From: Rhizobium sp. 18065 | GTDB lineage: Bacteria; Pseudomonadota; Alphaproteobacteria; Rhizobiales; Rhizobiaceae | DNA: 64,000 nucleotides | NCBI RefSeq assembly: GCF_902706095.1 | Contig: NZ_CACSJP010000016.1 | Span: 1-64,000 of the forward strand | Reading direction: 5' to 3' | Part shown: piece by piece, positions 34,718 through 42,597 of the stretch | Position numbering within the stretch: position 1 is the stretch's first letter | Layout: each line of letters begins with the position of its first letter | Program-made: the position numbers and the translations under genes | The notes under the pieces: generated by a model | Told to the model about the DNA's origin: nothing | Seen by the model: the letters and a program-made list of their open reading frames with translations, nothing else | The model's database searches: none

Positions 34718-35419
34718 TCAGGCGCGAGCAGCGAGGCTGTTGTGCTTGCGTGCGACAAATTCCTTCGCCGTTTCAACGGCCACGGCCGCATCGCGACAAT
34801 AGGCATCGGCGCCGACAGCCTTGCCGAATTCCTCATTCAGCGGCGCACCACCGACAAGCACGACATAGTCATCGCGAATGCCCTTTTCCTTCATCGTGTC
34901 GATGACGACCTTCATGTAAGGCATGGTGGTGGTCAACAACGCCGACATGCCGAGAATATCCGGCTGTTCGCGCTCCAGGGCTTCCAGGTAGTTTTCGACC
35001 GGGTTGTTGATGCCGAGGTCGATGACGTCGAAGCCGGCGCCTTCCATCATCATGCCGACGAGGTTCTTGCCGATGTCGTGGATGTCGCCCTTTACGGTGC
35101 CGATGACCATCTTGCCCTGCTTCGGCGCGCCGGTGGCGGCGAGCAGCGGGCGCAGGATCGTCATGCCGGCTTTCATCGCATTGGCGGACAGAAGGACTTC
35201 CGGAACGAAAAGAATGCCGTCGCGGAAATCGATGCCGACGATGCGCATGCCTTCGACCAGCGCCTGGGTCAGCACGTCGTATGGAACCCAGCCACGCGCG
35301 ATCAGAATGTTCGTCGCTTCCTCGATTTCTTCCTTCATGCCGTCATAGAGATCGTCGTGCATCTGCTGCACAAGCTCTTCGTCGGACAGGTCTTCGAGAA
35401 TGATTTCGTCGTCTGACAT
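34718..35419 (-). CDS. Corrinoid (B12-binding) protein of the methyltransferase system (MttC-like), 233 aa
   Basis: The N-terminal helical cap is acidic (DDEIILEDLSDEELVQQMHDD) and the cobalamin domain follows. KGDIHDIGKN provides the axial His (H114 in D-x-H-x-x-G), with GAGFDVIDLGINN, SALLTTTMPYMKVVIDTM and LVGGAPLNEEFG. It carries the methyl group on cobalt between the MttB-family enzyme and the pterin methyltransferase. Length is typical of MttC/MtmC. The gene is divergent from mttB, sharing a ~257-bp promoter region. Confidence 0.95.
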   Translation of the reverse strand: MSDDEIILEDLSDEELVQQMHDDLYDGMKEEIEEATNILIARGWVPYDVLTQALVEGMRIVGIDFRDGILFVPEVLLSANAMKAGMTILRPLLAATGAPKQGKMVIGTVKGDIHDIGKNLVGMMMEGAGFDVIDLGINNPVENYLEALEREQPDILGMSALLTTTMPYMKVVIDTMKEKGIRDDYVVLVGGAPLNEEFGKAVGADAYCRDAAVAVETAKEFVARKHNSLAARA

Positions 35420-35556
35420 TGGATGTTTCCCGCTCGCTGTTTTTTGGCACTGTCGATGACAGTTCAAATCGAGACTGCCTGAGTTGCAGTTAAACCTCAA
35501 GTTCGTGAAAAACTCTTTTCGAAAGCGACGCCGCTTCGGTGAAAAGCGACGGGAAT

Positions 35557-35571
35557 GGACAAGGCATGTCC
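35557..35571. promoter_or_regulatory. Candidate operator in the divergent mttB/corrinoid promoter
   Basis: Inverted repeat GGACA-N5-TGTCC midway between the corrinoid-protein start (35419) and the mttB start (35677). Its placement suits a shared regulator; which one binds is unknown. Confidence 0.35.
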
Positions 35572-35676
35572 GCAACGTGCCATTGGTTGGCGCAATAAGG
35601 AATGTTTCCCATGGAAATGCGAATAGCATACAGGTGAGGAAGCAGCGCGGAATGCGCGAAGGACGAGGAAACACAG

Positions 35677-37242
35677 ATGGACGATAGCACAGCACAATCG
35701 GGCGCCGGTCGGCGCGTGCGCGGAGAAGGCCGGGGCGCTGCCGCCAGGCGCGCCTCGCGGACGGGTGGGGGCCCGGGCGCGTCGCTTTCGTATATCGAGC
35801 GCCAGATTCCGGTCTATGAAGTGCTCAACGAAGAGGCTCTGCTGCTGATCGAGCGCAATGCCGACATCGTGCTTGAAGAAATCGGCATCGAATTCCGCGA
35901 AGACCCGGAAGCGCTGGAACTGTGGAAGCAGGCCGGCGCCGATGTGCGCGGCGAACGGGTGCATTTCCCCAAGGGCTTGTGCCGCGAAATCCTGAAAACG
36001 GCGCCGTCGGAATTCACCTGGCATGCGCGCAATCCGGAACGCAATGTGCGCATCGGCGGCAATGCGACCGTGTTTGCGCCGGTCTACGGCCCTCCCTTCG
36101 TGCGCGACCTCGAAGGCGTGCGTCGTTATGCGACGATCGAGGATTTCCGCAATTTCGTGAAGCTCGCCTATATGGCGCCGTCGATCCATTCTTCGGGCGG
36201 CACGGTCTGTGAGCCAGTCGATGTGCCGGTCAACAAGCGCCATCTGGATATGATCTACAGCCATATCAAGTATTCCGATAAGCCGTTCATGGGCTCGGTG
36301 ACCGCGCCGGAACGCGCCGAAGACACGATCGCCATGGCGAAGCTGGTGTTCGGCGACGATTTCGTCGAGAACAATTGCGTCACGCTCAACCTGATCAATG
36401 CCAATTCGCCGATGGTGTTCGACGAAACCATGGTCGGTGCGCTGAAGGTCTATGCACGGCATAACCAGGCCTGCGTCGTATCGCCATTCATCCTGTCGGG
36501 TGCGATGAGCCCGGTTACCGTCGTCGGCACGCTGACCCAGATCCTGGCCGAAGTTCTGGCTGGTGCCGCCTTCACGCAGCTGATCCGCAAGGGTGCGCCG
36601 GTGCTGTTCGGTACGTTTGCTGCCTCTATCTCGATGCAGTCAGGCGCGCCGACCTTCGGCACGCCGGAACCGTCGCTGGTCTCCTATGGTGCGGCCCAGT
36701 TGGCACGCCGTCTCGGCCTGCCGTTCCGTACCGGTGGTTCGCTGTGCGGATCGAAGGTTCCCGATGCGCAGGCCGCACACGAATCGGCCAATACGCTGAA
36801 CACGACGCTGCTTGCAGGCACGAACTTCGTGCTGCATGCGGCCGGCTGGCTCGAAGGCGGGCTCGTCTCGTCCTACGAGAAATTCATGATCGACCAGGAC
36901 CAGCTCGGCATGATGCAGAAGATGGCGCAGGGCGTCGACACGTCGGAAAGCGGTCAGGCGATGGATGCGATCCGCGAAGTCGGCCCAGGCAGCCACTATC
37001 TCGGCTGCGCCCATACGCAGGCCAATTTCCAGACCGCCTTCTACCGCTCGGCGCTGATGGACAACAACTCGTACGAACAGTGGGAAATCGAAGGCGAAAA
37101 ACGCATCGAACAGCGTGCCAACGCGCTTTGCCGTTCGTGGCTCGAGAGCTATGAGGCGCCGCCGCTTGATCCGGCACTCGACGAAGCGCTGCTGGCCTAT
37201 ATCGCCGAACGCAAGGATTCGATGCCCGACGCCTTCACCTGA
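35677..37242 (+). CDS. MttB-superfamily (non-pyrrolysine) methyltransferase, 521 aa
   Basis: TIM-barrel methyltransferase of the trimethylamine:corrinoid MttB superfamily. Recognisable blocks are NADIVLEEIGIEFREDPEAL, FAPVYGPPFVRDLEGVRRY, PVDVPVNKRHLDMIYSHIKYSDKPFMGSV, SPMVFDETM and PTFGTPEPSLVSYGAAQL. There is no in-frame UAG, so it is not a pyrrolysine-type TMA enzyme; characterised non-Pyl members demethylate glycine betaine, proline betaine, carnitine or gamma-butyrobetaine. The N-terminal 40 residues are an Arg/Gly-rich low-complexity extension. A small iron-sulfur protein gene follows at 100 bp. Neighbouring betaine-type importer and bmt suggest a quaternary amine substrate. Confidence 0.93.
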   Translation: MDDSTAQSGAGRRVRGEGRGAAARRASRTGGGPGASLSYIERQIPVYEVLNEEALLLIERNADIVLEEIGIEFREDPEALELWKQAGADVRGERVHFPKGLCREILKTAPSEFTWHARNPERNVRIGGNATVFAPVYGPPFVRDLEGVRRYATIEDFRNFVKLAYMAPSIHSSGGTVCEPVDVPVNKRHLDMIYSHIKYSDKPFMGSVTAPERAEDTIAMAKLVFGDDFVENNCVTLNLINANSPMVFDETMVGALKVYARHNQACVVSPFILSGAMSPVTVVGTLTQILAEVLAGAAFTQLIRKGAPVLFGTFAASISMQSGAPTFGTPEPSLVSYGAAQLARRLGLPFRTGGSLCGSKVPDAQAAHESANTLNTTLLAGTNFVLHAAGWLEGGLVSSYEKFMIDQDQLGMMQKMAQGVDTSESGQAMDAIREVGPGSHYLGCAHTQANFQTAFYRSALMDNNSYEQWEIEGEKRIEQRANALCRSWLESYEAPPLDPALDEALLAYIAERKDSMPDAFT

Positions 37243-37340
37243 AAGGTTCCCGCAGCCAGGGAGCAAGGCGGAGCGGACAGGGTGGCGGACATGATCCAGG
37301 CAGAAGTCTGGCGTCCTCACTACAAATTCGAGGGGCCGCG

Positions 37341-38045
37341 ATGAGCGGCCCTTCGGCCATTCTGGCACGTCTGTCGGACGCCCTGGCAGCGCATGGACTG
37401 TTTATCCGCGGTGTCGTGGATCTTGACGCGTCAGGTCCACGGCCGACGCTGGGCGATGGTTCGACCGCACGCGCCGTCGCGCTGGTCGGGCCGATCGGCG
37501 GCTCGCTCTGGCCGGCTTTCAGTCGGTGGCGCGCGACGCAGTCCGATCAAGGTGGCCCGCATCCGCTGGATGCCTGGTCAAAGTCCATCCTGACCGCGAC
37601 GGCGCAAATCTTTGGCGCCACAGCGTATTTCCCCTCGGATCCGCCCTATCAGCCGTTTCAGTCATGGGCAAAGCAGGCCGAAGGCCTGCAGGCTTCGCCG
37701 CTCGGCATCCTGATGCATCCGCAATTCGGTCTCTGGCACAGCTATCGCGGCGCACTCGGATTCTCACATCCACTGGATGCACCGGTCAACACGCGTGACA
37801 CCGTGCATTCCTGCGATCACTGTTCAGACAAGCCATGCCTTGGCCAGTGTCCGGTGAATGCGATCAGCGTTGAAGGCTTTGATGTGCGGTCCTGCCGGGC
37901 GCATCTGGCGACCGAGGCGGTGCAGGCGGGGTGCATGCAGAAAGGCTGCCTGGCGCGTAATGCCTGTCCGGTCGGGCAGGCGTTCCGGTATCCGGGGCCG
38001 CAGTTGCGTTTTCACATGCAAGCGCTCGGGCCAGCCCCGGAATAG
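37341..38045 (+). CDS. Iron-sulfur (4Fe-4S) protein associated with mttB, 234 aa
   Basis: The C-terminal third has CDHCSDKPCLGQCPVNAIS, a bacterial ferredoxin-type cluster motif, then a second group of Cys (SCRAHLAT, GCMQKGCLARNACPVG). This recalls epoxyqueuosine-reductase/QueG-like proteins, but the N-terminal ~150 residues lack the QueG cobalamin region, so the match is only to the Fe-S part. It probably donates electrons, perhaps to RamA or the methyl-oxidation arm. GAGGGGCC ribosome site at 37341. Convergent with a ParA-like gene. Confidence 0.75.
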   Translation: MSGPSAILARLSDALAAHGLFIRGVVDLDASGPRPTLGDGSTARAVALVGPIGGSLWPAFSRWRATQSDQGGPHPLDAWSKSILTATAQIFGATAYFPSDPPYQPFQSWAKQAEGLQASPLGILMHPQFGLWHSYRGALGFSHPLDAPVNTRDTVHSCDHCSDKPCLGQCPVNAISVEGFDVRSCRAHLATEAVQAGCMQKGCLARNACPVGQAFRYPGPQLRFHMQALGPAPE

Positions 38046-38051
38046 ACCAGA

Positions 38052-38786
38052 TCAGGCTGCCTTCTTGAGCGGAGCCTTGGCAACGGCCTTCGGTGCAGCA
38101 GCCTTGCGCACGGCAGGACGGGCGGCGCGCTGTGGCATGAGCGAGAGAACTTCATCGGCTAGACGGGCGGCATTTTCGAGCGCCCTGGGCAGGTTGGAGA
38201 CGTCCAGCATGTCGAGATTGTGCAGCAGGCCACCCCGATCGAAGATGTCGCGGTAGGCAGCGCGTTCGGCAATGGCGGTCGTCAGGGTGCCGATGTCTTT
38301 CTCCCTGAGAAAATCCTTGGCGGCTTGCAATGCGCGCGTGGTCACGGCAGCGTTGACGCGGGTCAGGACGACGGAATGGGGGATCTTTACGTCGCATTTA
38401 CTGTCGAGTTCGGCCAGCAGATCGAGGACTTCGGCGCCGCCCTGGGCATCCATGGCGCAGCCCTGCACCGGGATGATGACATGGTCCGCCAGTCCGACGG
38501 CGCGGGCGAGCAACGCATCATGGGACGAGGGCAGGTCGATGAGGATGTAGCCGCCGCGCTTCTTTGCCTTCAGGGTTGAGGATTCAATCGTCTCGTCCGT
38601 CACCGGCACGACGGAGAGCAGCGCACCCGTTGCGCCCTTGGCGTGCCAGCGGCTCATCCAGCCGCGCGGATCGGCATCGAGAATGGTGACGCGGTTGCCG
38701 CGGGAAACGAGTTCGCATGCAAGCATGAGGGCTGCCGTGGTCTTGCCGGCGCCGCCCTTGGTATTGGCAAATGTTACAACTGGCAT
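38052..38786 (-). CDS. ParA-family ATPase, 244 aa
   Basis: Deviant Walker A KGGAGKTT at the N-terminus (FANTKGGAGKTTAALML), ILDADP, and LIDLPSS as the second switch. The C-terminal ~30 residues are an Ala/Lys/Pro tail. ParA-type ATPases position plasmids, chromosomes or proteins; no parB or parS-like partner is adjacent, so this is an orphan ParA, as found singly in many rhizobial chromosomes. The ATG at 38786 is the only reasonable start. Confidence 0.9.
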   Translation of the reverse strand: MPVVTFANTKGGAGKTTAALMLACELVSRGNRVTILDADPRGWMSRWHAKGATGALLSVVPVTDETIESSTLKAKKRGGYILIDLPSSHDALLARAVGLADHVIIPVQGCAMDAQGGAEVLDLLAELDSKCDVKIPHSVVLTRVNAAVTTRALQAAKDFLREKDIGTLTTAIAERAAYRDIFDRGGLLHNLDMLDVSNLPRALENAARLADEVLSLMPQRAARPAVRKAAAPKAVAKAPLKKAA

Positions 38787-38889
38787 AATCTTTTCCTTTT
38801 AAAATAAGGGTCCGAGCCAAGTCATCGCTCTGGTAAAGCAGCCGTCTACATGCTGCGTGACGAGGATCATTGGCGCGCATGGTTAACCA

Positions 38890-39720
38890 ATGGTAAACGC
38901 AGCGCAGGATTTGTTAACAACTGCGGAAAAGGCCTGCACAGCAGGGCCTTGCGGTAATCAAAGGCAGTTCATCTTGCTGTTGGGACGATTGATTTGTCTG
39001 ACTTATCTGGTGCTCGCTGTGACATCCGGCACAGTCATGGCCAATTGTGGGGAGATCGACGAAAACGGCACGCGTTACACCGCCTGCCGGTTCAATCCGG
39101 GTGAAGTTGCGATCCGGACCCACCTGGCCGATCCCGACGGGCGGACCTACGGCGGATTCGATTCCCTCAGGCGACAACTCTGGGCCGAGCGCCGCGTGCT
39201 GCTGTTTGCGATGAACGGCGGCATGTATCACGACGATCGCTCGCCGGTCGGCCTGTTCGTCGAGCATGGCAAGACACTGAAATCGGCAGTGACCGGCGGC
39301 GGATGGGGCAATTTTCATCTGCTGCCGAACGGGGTTTTTGCCGTTCGGGACGGTAAGCCAATGGTAATGGAAACCAGGGCTTACATTGCGCAGGGCATCA
39401 AGGCGGATTTCGCCACGCAGTCAGGGCCGATGCTGGTGATCGACGGCAAGCTGCATCCGCGTTTCCTTGCCGACAGCGACAGCCTCAAGGTGCGCAACGG
39501 CATCGGTGTCGATGCCGAGGGGCAGGTGCACATGGTGATCTCGAAGGGGCCGGTACGCTTCTACGACTTCGCCAGGCTGTTTCGTGACCGGCTCGGCTGC
39601 GCCAATGCGCTTTATCTCGACGGAACGATTTCAAGCGCCTTCATCGCCGAGAGCAATCGACGCGACCGGCTGTTTCCGGTCGGGCCGATCATCTCGGTCA
39701 GCATTCCCTTACCTAACTGA
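38890..39720 (+). CDS. Phosphodiester glycosidase family protein (NAGPA/DUF2233), 276 aa
   Basis: LFAMNGGMYHDDRSPVGLFVEHGKT and TQSGPMLVIDGKLHPRF match the NAGPA fold (exopolysaccharide-related or phosphodiester glycosidase), with GCANALYLDGTISSAF at the end. The start is doubtful: from ATG 38890 a 30-residue lead precedes the hydrophobic segment, while an in-frame TTG at 38974 with AAAGG upstream gives a 248-aa protein with a normal signal peptide (LLLGRLICLTYLVLAV...). Secreted to the periplasm. Substrate unknown. Confidence 0.8.
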   Translation: MVNAAQDLLTTAEKACTAGPCGNQRQFILLLGRLICLTYLVLAVTSGTVMANCGEIDENGTRYTACRFNPGEVAIRTHLADPDGRTYGGFDSLRRQLWAERRVLLFAMNGGMYHDDRSPVGLFVEHGKTLKSAVTGGGWGNFHLLPNGVFAVRDGKPMVMETRAYIAQGIKADFATQSGPMLVIDGKLHPRFLADSDSLKVRNGIGVDAEGQVHMVISKGPVRFYDFARLFRDRLGCANALYLDGTISSAFIAESNRRDRLFPVGPIISVSIPLPN

Positions 39721-39726
39721 ACGCTT

Positions 39727-40068
39727 TCAGACGGCCGCCGTGGGATAGGCACGTTCCAGGCCGCCGGAGGCCTGCAGGCCCTTGCGGAAAGCGGCAAAGG
39801 CCGGATGCTGGCTCGACTTGGCAGCCTCCATCAGGCGGATCTGAAGGCGGGCCGGGGCATTGTTGCCGATCCACTCGCCGCAACGCTCCAGCTTGAGCGA
39901 ATTCAGGAACTTCGCCTCGGAGGCTCGGTCGAGATAGAGATGCAGGCCGGCAAACAGGGCGTCATCCTGGGCTACGTTTTCGAACAGCAGACGCAGGAAA
40001 GACTGGTCCTGATCCTGCAGGGACGACAACTTGTCGGCGACGGTCTGACGATCCGGAAAGACGGACAT
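39727..40068 (-). CDS. Hypothetical protein, 113 aa
   Basis: MSVFPDRQTVADKLSSLQDQDQSFLRLLFENVAQDD... continues with two helices (LHLYLDRASEAKFLNSL and ARLQIRLMEAAKSS). No family recognised. The start at 40068 is supported by a GGGAG ribosome site; the frame extends 20 codons upstream without one. It is convergent with the NAGPA-like gene (6-bp gap). Confidence 0.65.
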   Translation of the reverse strand: MSVFPDRQTVADKLSSLQDQDQSFLRLLFENVAQDDALFAGLHLYLDRASEAKFLNSLKLERCGEWIGNNAPARLQIRLMEAAKSSQHPAFAAFRKGLQASGGLERAYPTAAV

Positions 40069-40241
40069 GGCGGATACTCCCTTACAAGGCACAACACAGG
40101 TTTTGCAGCCTTCCAAGGCCGCGTCCATTAGGGCAAGCTACACCACATCAAGATTGCCTGAAACTGGTCTGTGGTTTTGCAGCACAGACGGCGTGGATCG
40201 CATGGTTGCGGTTCCGGCCGAAAATTCGCTTCCGGCAAATG

Positions 40242-40269
40242 AAAAACGGCGACCCGAGAGCCGCCGTTT
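40242..40269 (-). terminator. Rho-independent terminator of bmt
   Basis: On the minus strand AAACGGCG-N10-CGCCGTTT is followed by T residues, about 130 bp past the bmt stop. Confidence 0.7.
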
Positions 40270-40296
40270 GCGTATGTCTTCAGTCTGGCGATCAGC

Positions 40297-40403
40297 CTAG
40301 AGCATTGCCGGCGAAAACGGAGTCGCCTTCAATGCTCTATCTCTTTGTTTTTACGCAATTCCGGACGCAAAACCGGTTCCCACTTTTGCTGGAATTGCTC
40401 TAG
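40297..40403. repeat. Rhizobial intergenic palindromic repeat overlapping the bmt stop codon
   Basis: Runs from CTAGAGCATTGCC to TGGAATTGCTCTAG and includes TTTACGCAATTCCGGACGCA, a repeat family widespread in Rhizobiaceae intergenic DNA. The last bases supply the stop codon (and end) of the bmt gene on the minus strand. Confidence 0.8.
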
Positions 40404-41416
40404 CCGCGACGACGGTTGCGGCGGCCGCTTTCCTGGCTGCTCGATTCGGTCGCCGTCTTGTTGCGCAGCGGGCCGATGCGCTCGACGATGACCTCGAGGG
40501 TCGGGCGCGGGCCAGGCGTGTAGTCGTCAATGGCGGCGCGCATGGCGGCCAGGTGGCCGCAGGACGTGCCGCAGCAGCCGCCAATGATCCGGGCGCCGGA
40601 ATCACGGGCGAGACGGGCATAGTCGGCCATCAGCGGCGGGGTGCCGGAATAGAAGATCTCGGTACCGCGGAATTCCGGGATGCCGCAATTGCCCTTGACG
40701 ATGACGGTCGCGTCCGGATTGGCGGCTGTCATGTCGAGCAGGCTGGCCAGGATGTCGGAGGCGCCGACACCGCAATTGGCACCAACGGCGAGAGGACCTG
40801 CGCCGATGTCGCCGGCAACGCCATGGATGTCCTTGGGATCAAGGCCCATCATCGTCTTGCCGGCGGTGTCGAAGGAACCGGTGAATGTATAGGGCAGGCC
40901 GACCTTGACGGCGGCTTCGGCTGCGGCGCGGATTTCTTCCGGCGACGACATGGTCTCGATCCAGGCGACGTCGGCGCCGCCGGCCTTCAGGCCTTCCATC
41001 TGCTCGACAAAGGCGGCGACCGCTTCGTCATAGGTCATCGCGCCGAGCGGGACCAGCAATTCGCCGGTCGGGCCGACGGAGCCAGCCACGATCACCTTGC
41101 GCGGTGCCTTGTCGGCGACGGCGCGGGCGATCTCGGCGGCTTTCCTGTTCAGTTCGTGCACGCGGTCCTGGGCATGATGCAGCTTCAGCCGGTGGCGGGT
41201 GCCGCCGAAGGAATTGGTCAGGATGATATCGGCGCCGGCATCGACGAAGTCCTGATGCAGCTTGACGATCTTTTCCGGCTGCGCCTCGTTCCACAGTTCC
41301 GGCGCTTCACCGGCCTCAAGCCCCTGGGCGAACAGGTTGGTGCCGGTCGCGCCATCGGCGAGCAGCACGCCTTTTTCGGCCAGCAGATCGGAGAGCGGAT
41401 TGGAAAGGTTTGCCAT
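40400..41416 (-). CDS. bmt: Betaine-homocysteine S-methyltransferase, 338 aa
   Basis: Homocysteine S-methyltransferase-fold protein. GATGTNLFAQGLEAG, ILTNSFGGTRHRL, AGSVGPTGELLVPLG, GANCGVGASD and IGGCCGTSCGHLAAM carry the substrate and zinc-thiolate (Cys of NCG and GGCCG) residues of the betaine-type enzyme of rhizobia. It moves a methyl from glycine betaine to homocysteine, giving dimethylglycine and methionine. It ends in an Arg-rich tail (GRRNRRRG). ATG 41416 (AAAGGGACC upstream) is chosen; the frame extends 11 codons across two palindromes that are more likely operators. A betaine/proline-type importer is encoded just upstream on the same strand. Confidence 0.88.
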   Translation of the reverse strand: MANLSNPLSDLLAEKGVLLADGATGTNLFAQGLEAGEAPELWNEAQPEKIVKLHQDFVDAGADIILTNSFGGTRHRLKLHHAQDRVHELNRKAAEIARAVADKAPRKVIVAGSVGPTGELLVPLGAMTYDEAVAAFVEQMEGLKAGGADVAWIETMSSPEEIRAAAEAAVKVGLPYTFTGSFDTAGKTMMGLDPKDIHGVAGDIGAGPLAVGANCGVGASDILASLLDMTAANPDATVIVKGNCGIPEFRGTEIFYSGTPPLMADYARLARDSGARIIGGCCGTSCGHLAAMRAAIDDYTPGPRPTLEVIVERIGPLRNKTATESSSQESGRRNRRRG

Positions 41417-41432
41417 GGTCGGTCCCTTTGAT

Positions 41433-41465
41433 GATGTTTGAAACATCATATAAAGAAGTCTTTAT
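41433..41465. promoter_or_regulatory. Two tandem palindromes upstream of bmt
   Basis: GATGTTT-G-AAACATC (41433-41447) and ATAAAGA-AG-TCTTTAT (41450-41465), both perfect, sit 16-49 bp before the bmt start codon. The second resembles ArsR-type methionine-cycle operators such as those of SahR; regulator not proven. Confidence 0.65.
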
Positions 41466-41484
41466 GTGACTTCAACGACTAAAA

Positions 41485-41522
41485 GAAAAACGGTCCCGAC
41501 GGCAGAGGGCCAACGGGACCGA
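41485..41522 (-). terminator. Terminator after the importer ATPase gene
   Basis: On the minus strand CGGTCCCG-N12-CGGGACCG-like stem (with inner mismatch) is followed by TTTTTCT, 22 bp after the ATPase stop. It separates the importer operon from bmt. Confidence 0.75.
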
Positions 41523-41544
41523 TCGTGACATAGTCAGCAAGCCG

Positions 41545-42597
41545 TCATTCAGCCGCGAGCGGCTTTTCCTCGTGGTTCACCGGGGTTACCATAGACGAGA
41601 TGATCTGCTGCAGATCGATCATGCCTATGGGCGCGCCATGATCGTCGACGATCTTGGCGCTGGTCTGGTTGAACTCGATCATCAGCTTGGCGGCGGTTTC
41701 CAGGACCGTGTTGCGCGGAATGGCGATCCCGTCCGCTGCCCCGACAAAGGGCGACATGATGGTATCGACGCGGATGACGCGGCCGCGGTTGACCTCCTTG
41801 ACGAAGGAACTGATGTAGTCGTCGGCCGGTTTCAGGACGATTTCCTGGCCTGTGCCCTGCTGGATCACCTCACCGTCGCGCAGAATGGCGATCTTGTCGC
41901 CGAGGCGCAGCGCCTCGTCGAGATCGTGGGTGATGAAGACGACTGTCTTCTTCAGTTCCTGCTGCAGATCGAGCAACACGGTCTGCATGTCGACACGGAT
42001 CAAGGGGTCGAGGGCGGAATAGGCCTCGTCCATCAGCAGGATGTCGGCGTCATTGGACAGGGCACGGGCAAGACCGACGCGCTGCTGCATGCCACCCGAC
42101 AGCTGGTTGGGGTAGTGTTGCTCGAAACCGGTCAGGCCGACGCGCTCGATCCAGCGGCGGCCGATGGCCTCGCTCTTCGACCGGTCCATGCCCTGGATAT
42201 CCAGTCCATAGACGGTGTTTTCCAGCACGGTACGATGCGGCAGCAGGGCGAACTTCTGGAAGACCATCGCCGTTTTCTGGCGACGGAAATCCCTGAGTTC
42301 GAGTTGCGTCATGCGGCAGACATCGACATTGTCGTAGAGCACTTCGCCGGCGGTCGGCTCGATCAGCCGGTTGATGTGGCGAATGAGGGTCGACTTGCCG
42401 GAACCCGACAGGCCCATGACGACGGTGATGCCACCGGCCGGCATGGAAATGTTGATGTCTTTCAGGCCGAGAACATGGCCGTGTTTCTCGTTCAGTTCGG
42501 ACTTCGAGATGCCAGCCTTGGCTGCCTCGATATAGTCTTCGCCGCGCGGCCCGAAAATCTTGTAGAGGCCGCGAATTTCAATGCCGTGACTAGCCAT
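41545..42597 (-). CDS. Glycine betaine/proline-type ABC importer, ATPase subunit, 350 aa
   Basis: Walker A GLSGSGKST, signature QLSGGMQQRVGLARAL, Walker B ILLMDEAYSALDP, and a long C-terminal segment (IMSPFVGAADGIAIPRNTVLETAAKLM, ...AKIVDDHGAPIGMIDLQQI) with CBS-like features. This matches the ProV/HutV/OpuAA type. The start is ATG 42597 (MASHGIEI), overlapping the permease stop by 8 bp; upstream in-frame codons lie inside the permease gene. Works with the permease and binding protein encoded upstream. Confidence 0.93.
   Translation of the reverse strand: MASHGIEIRGLYKIFGPRGEDYIEAAKAGISKSELNEKHGHVLGLKDINISMPAGGITVVMGLSGSGKSTLIRHINRLIEPTAGEVLYDNVDVCRMTQLELRDFRRQKTAMVFQKFALLPHRTVLENTVYGLDIQGMDRSKSEAIGRRWIERVGLTGFEQHYPNQLSGGMQQRVGLARALSNDADILLMDEAYSALDPLIRVDMQTVLLDLQQELKKTVVFITHDLDEALRLGDKIAILRDGEVIQQGTGQEIVLKPADDYISSFVKEVNRGRVIRVDTIMSPFVGAADGIAIPRNTVLETAAKLMIEFNQTSAKIVDDHGAPIGMIDLQQIISSMVTPVNHEEKPLAAE

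Noticed and set aside
35677..37242. MttB as a pyrrolysine trimethylamine methyltransferase
   Set aside because: The frame has no internal UAG codon and there are no pyl genes in the window.
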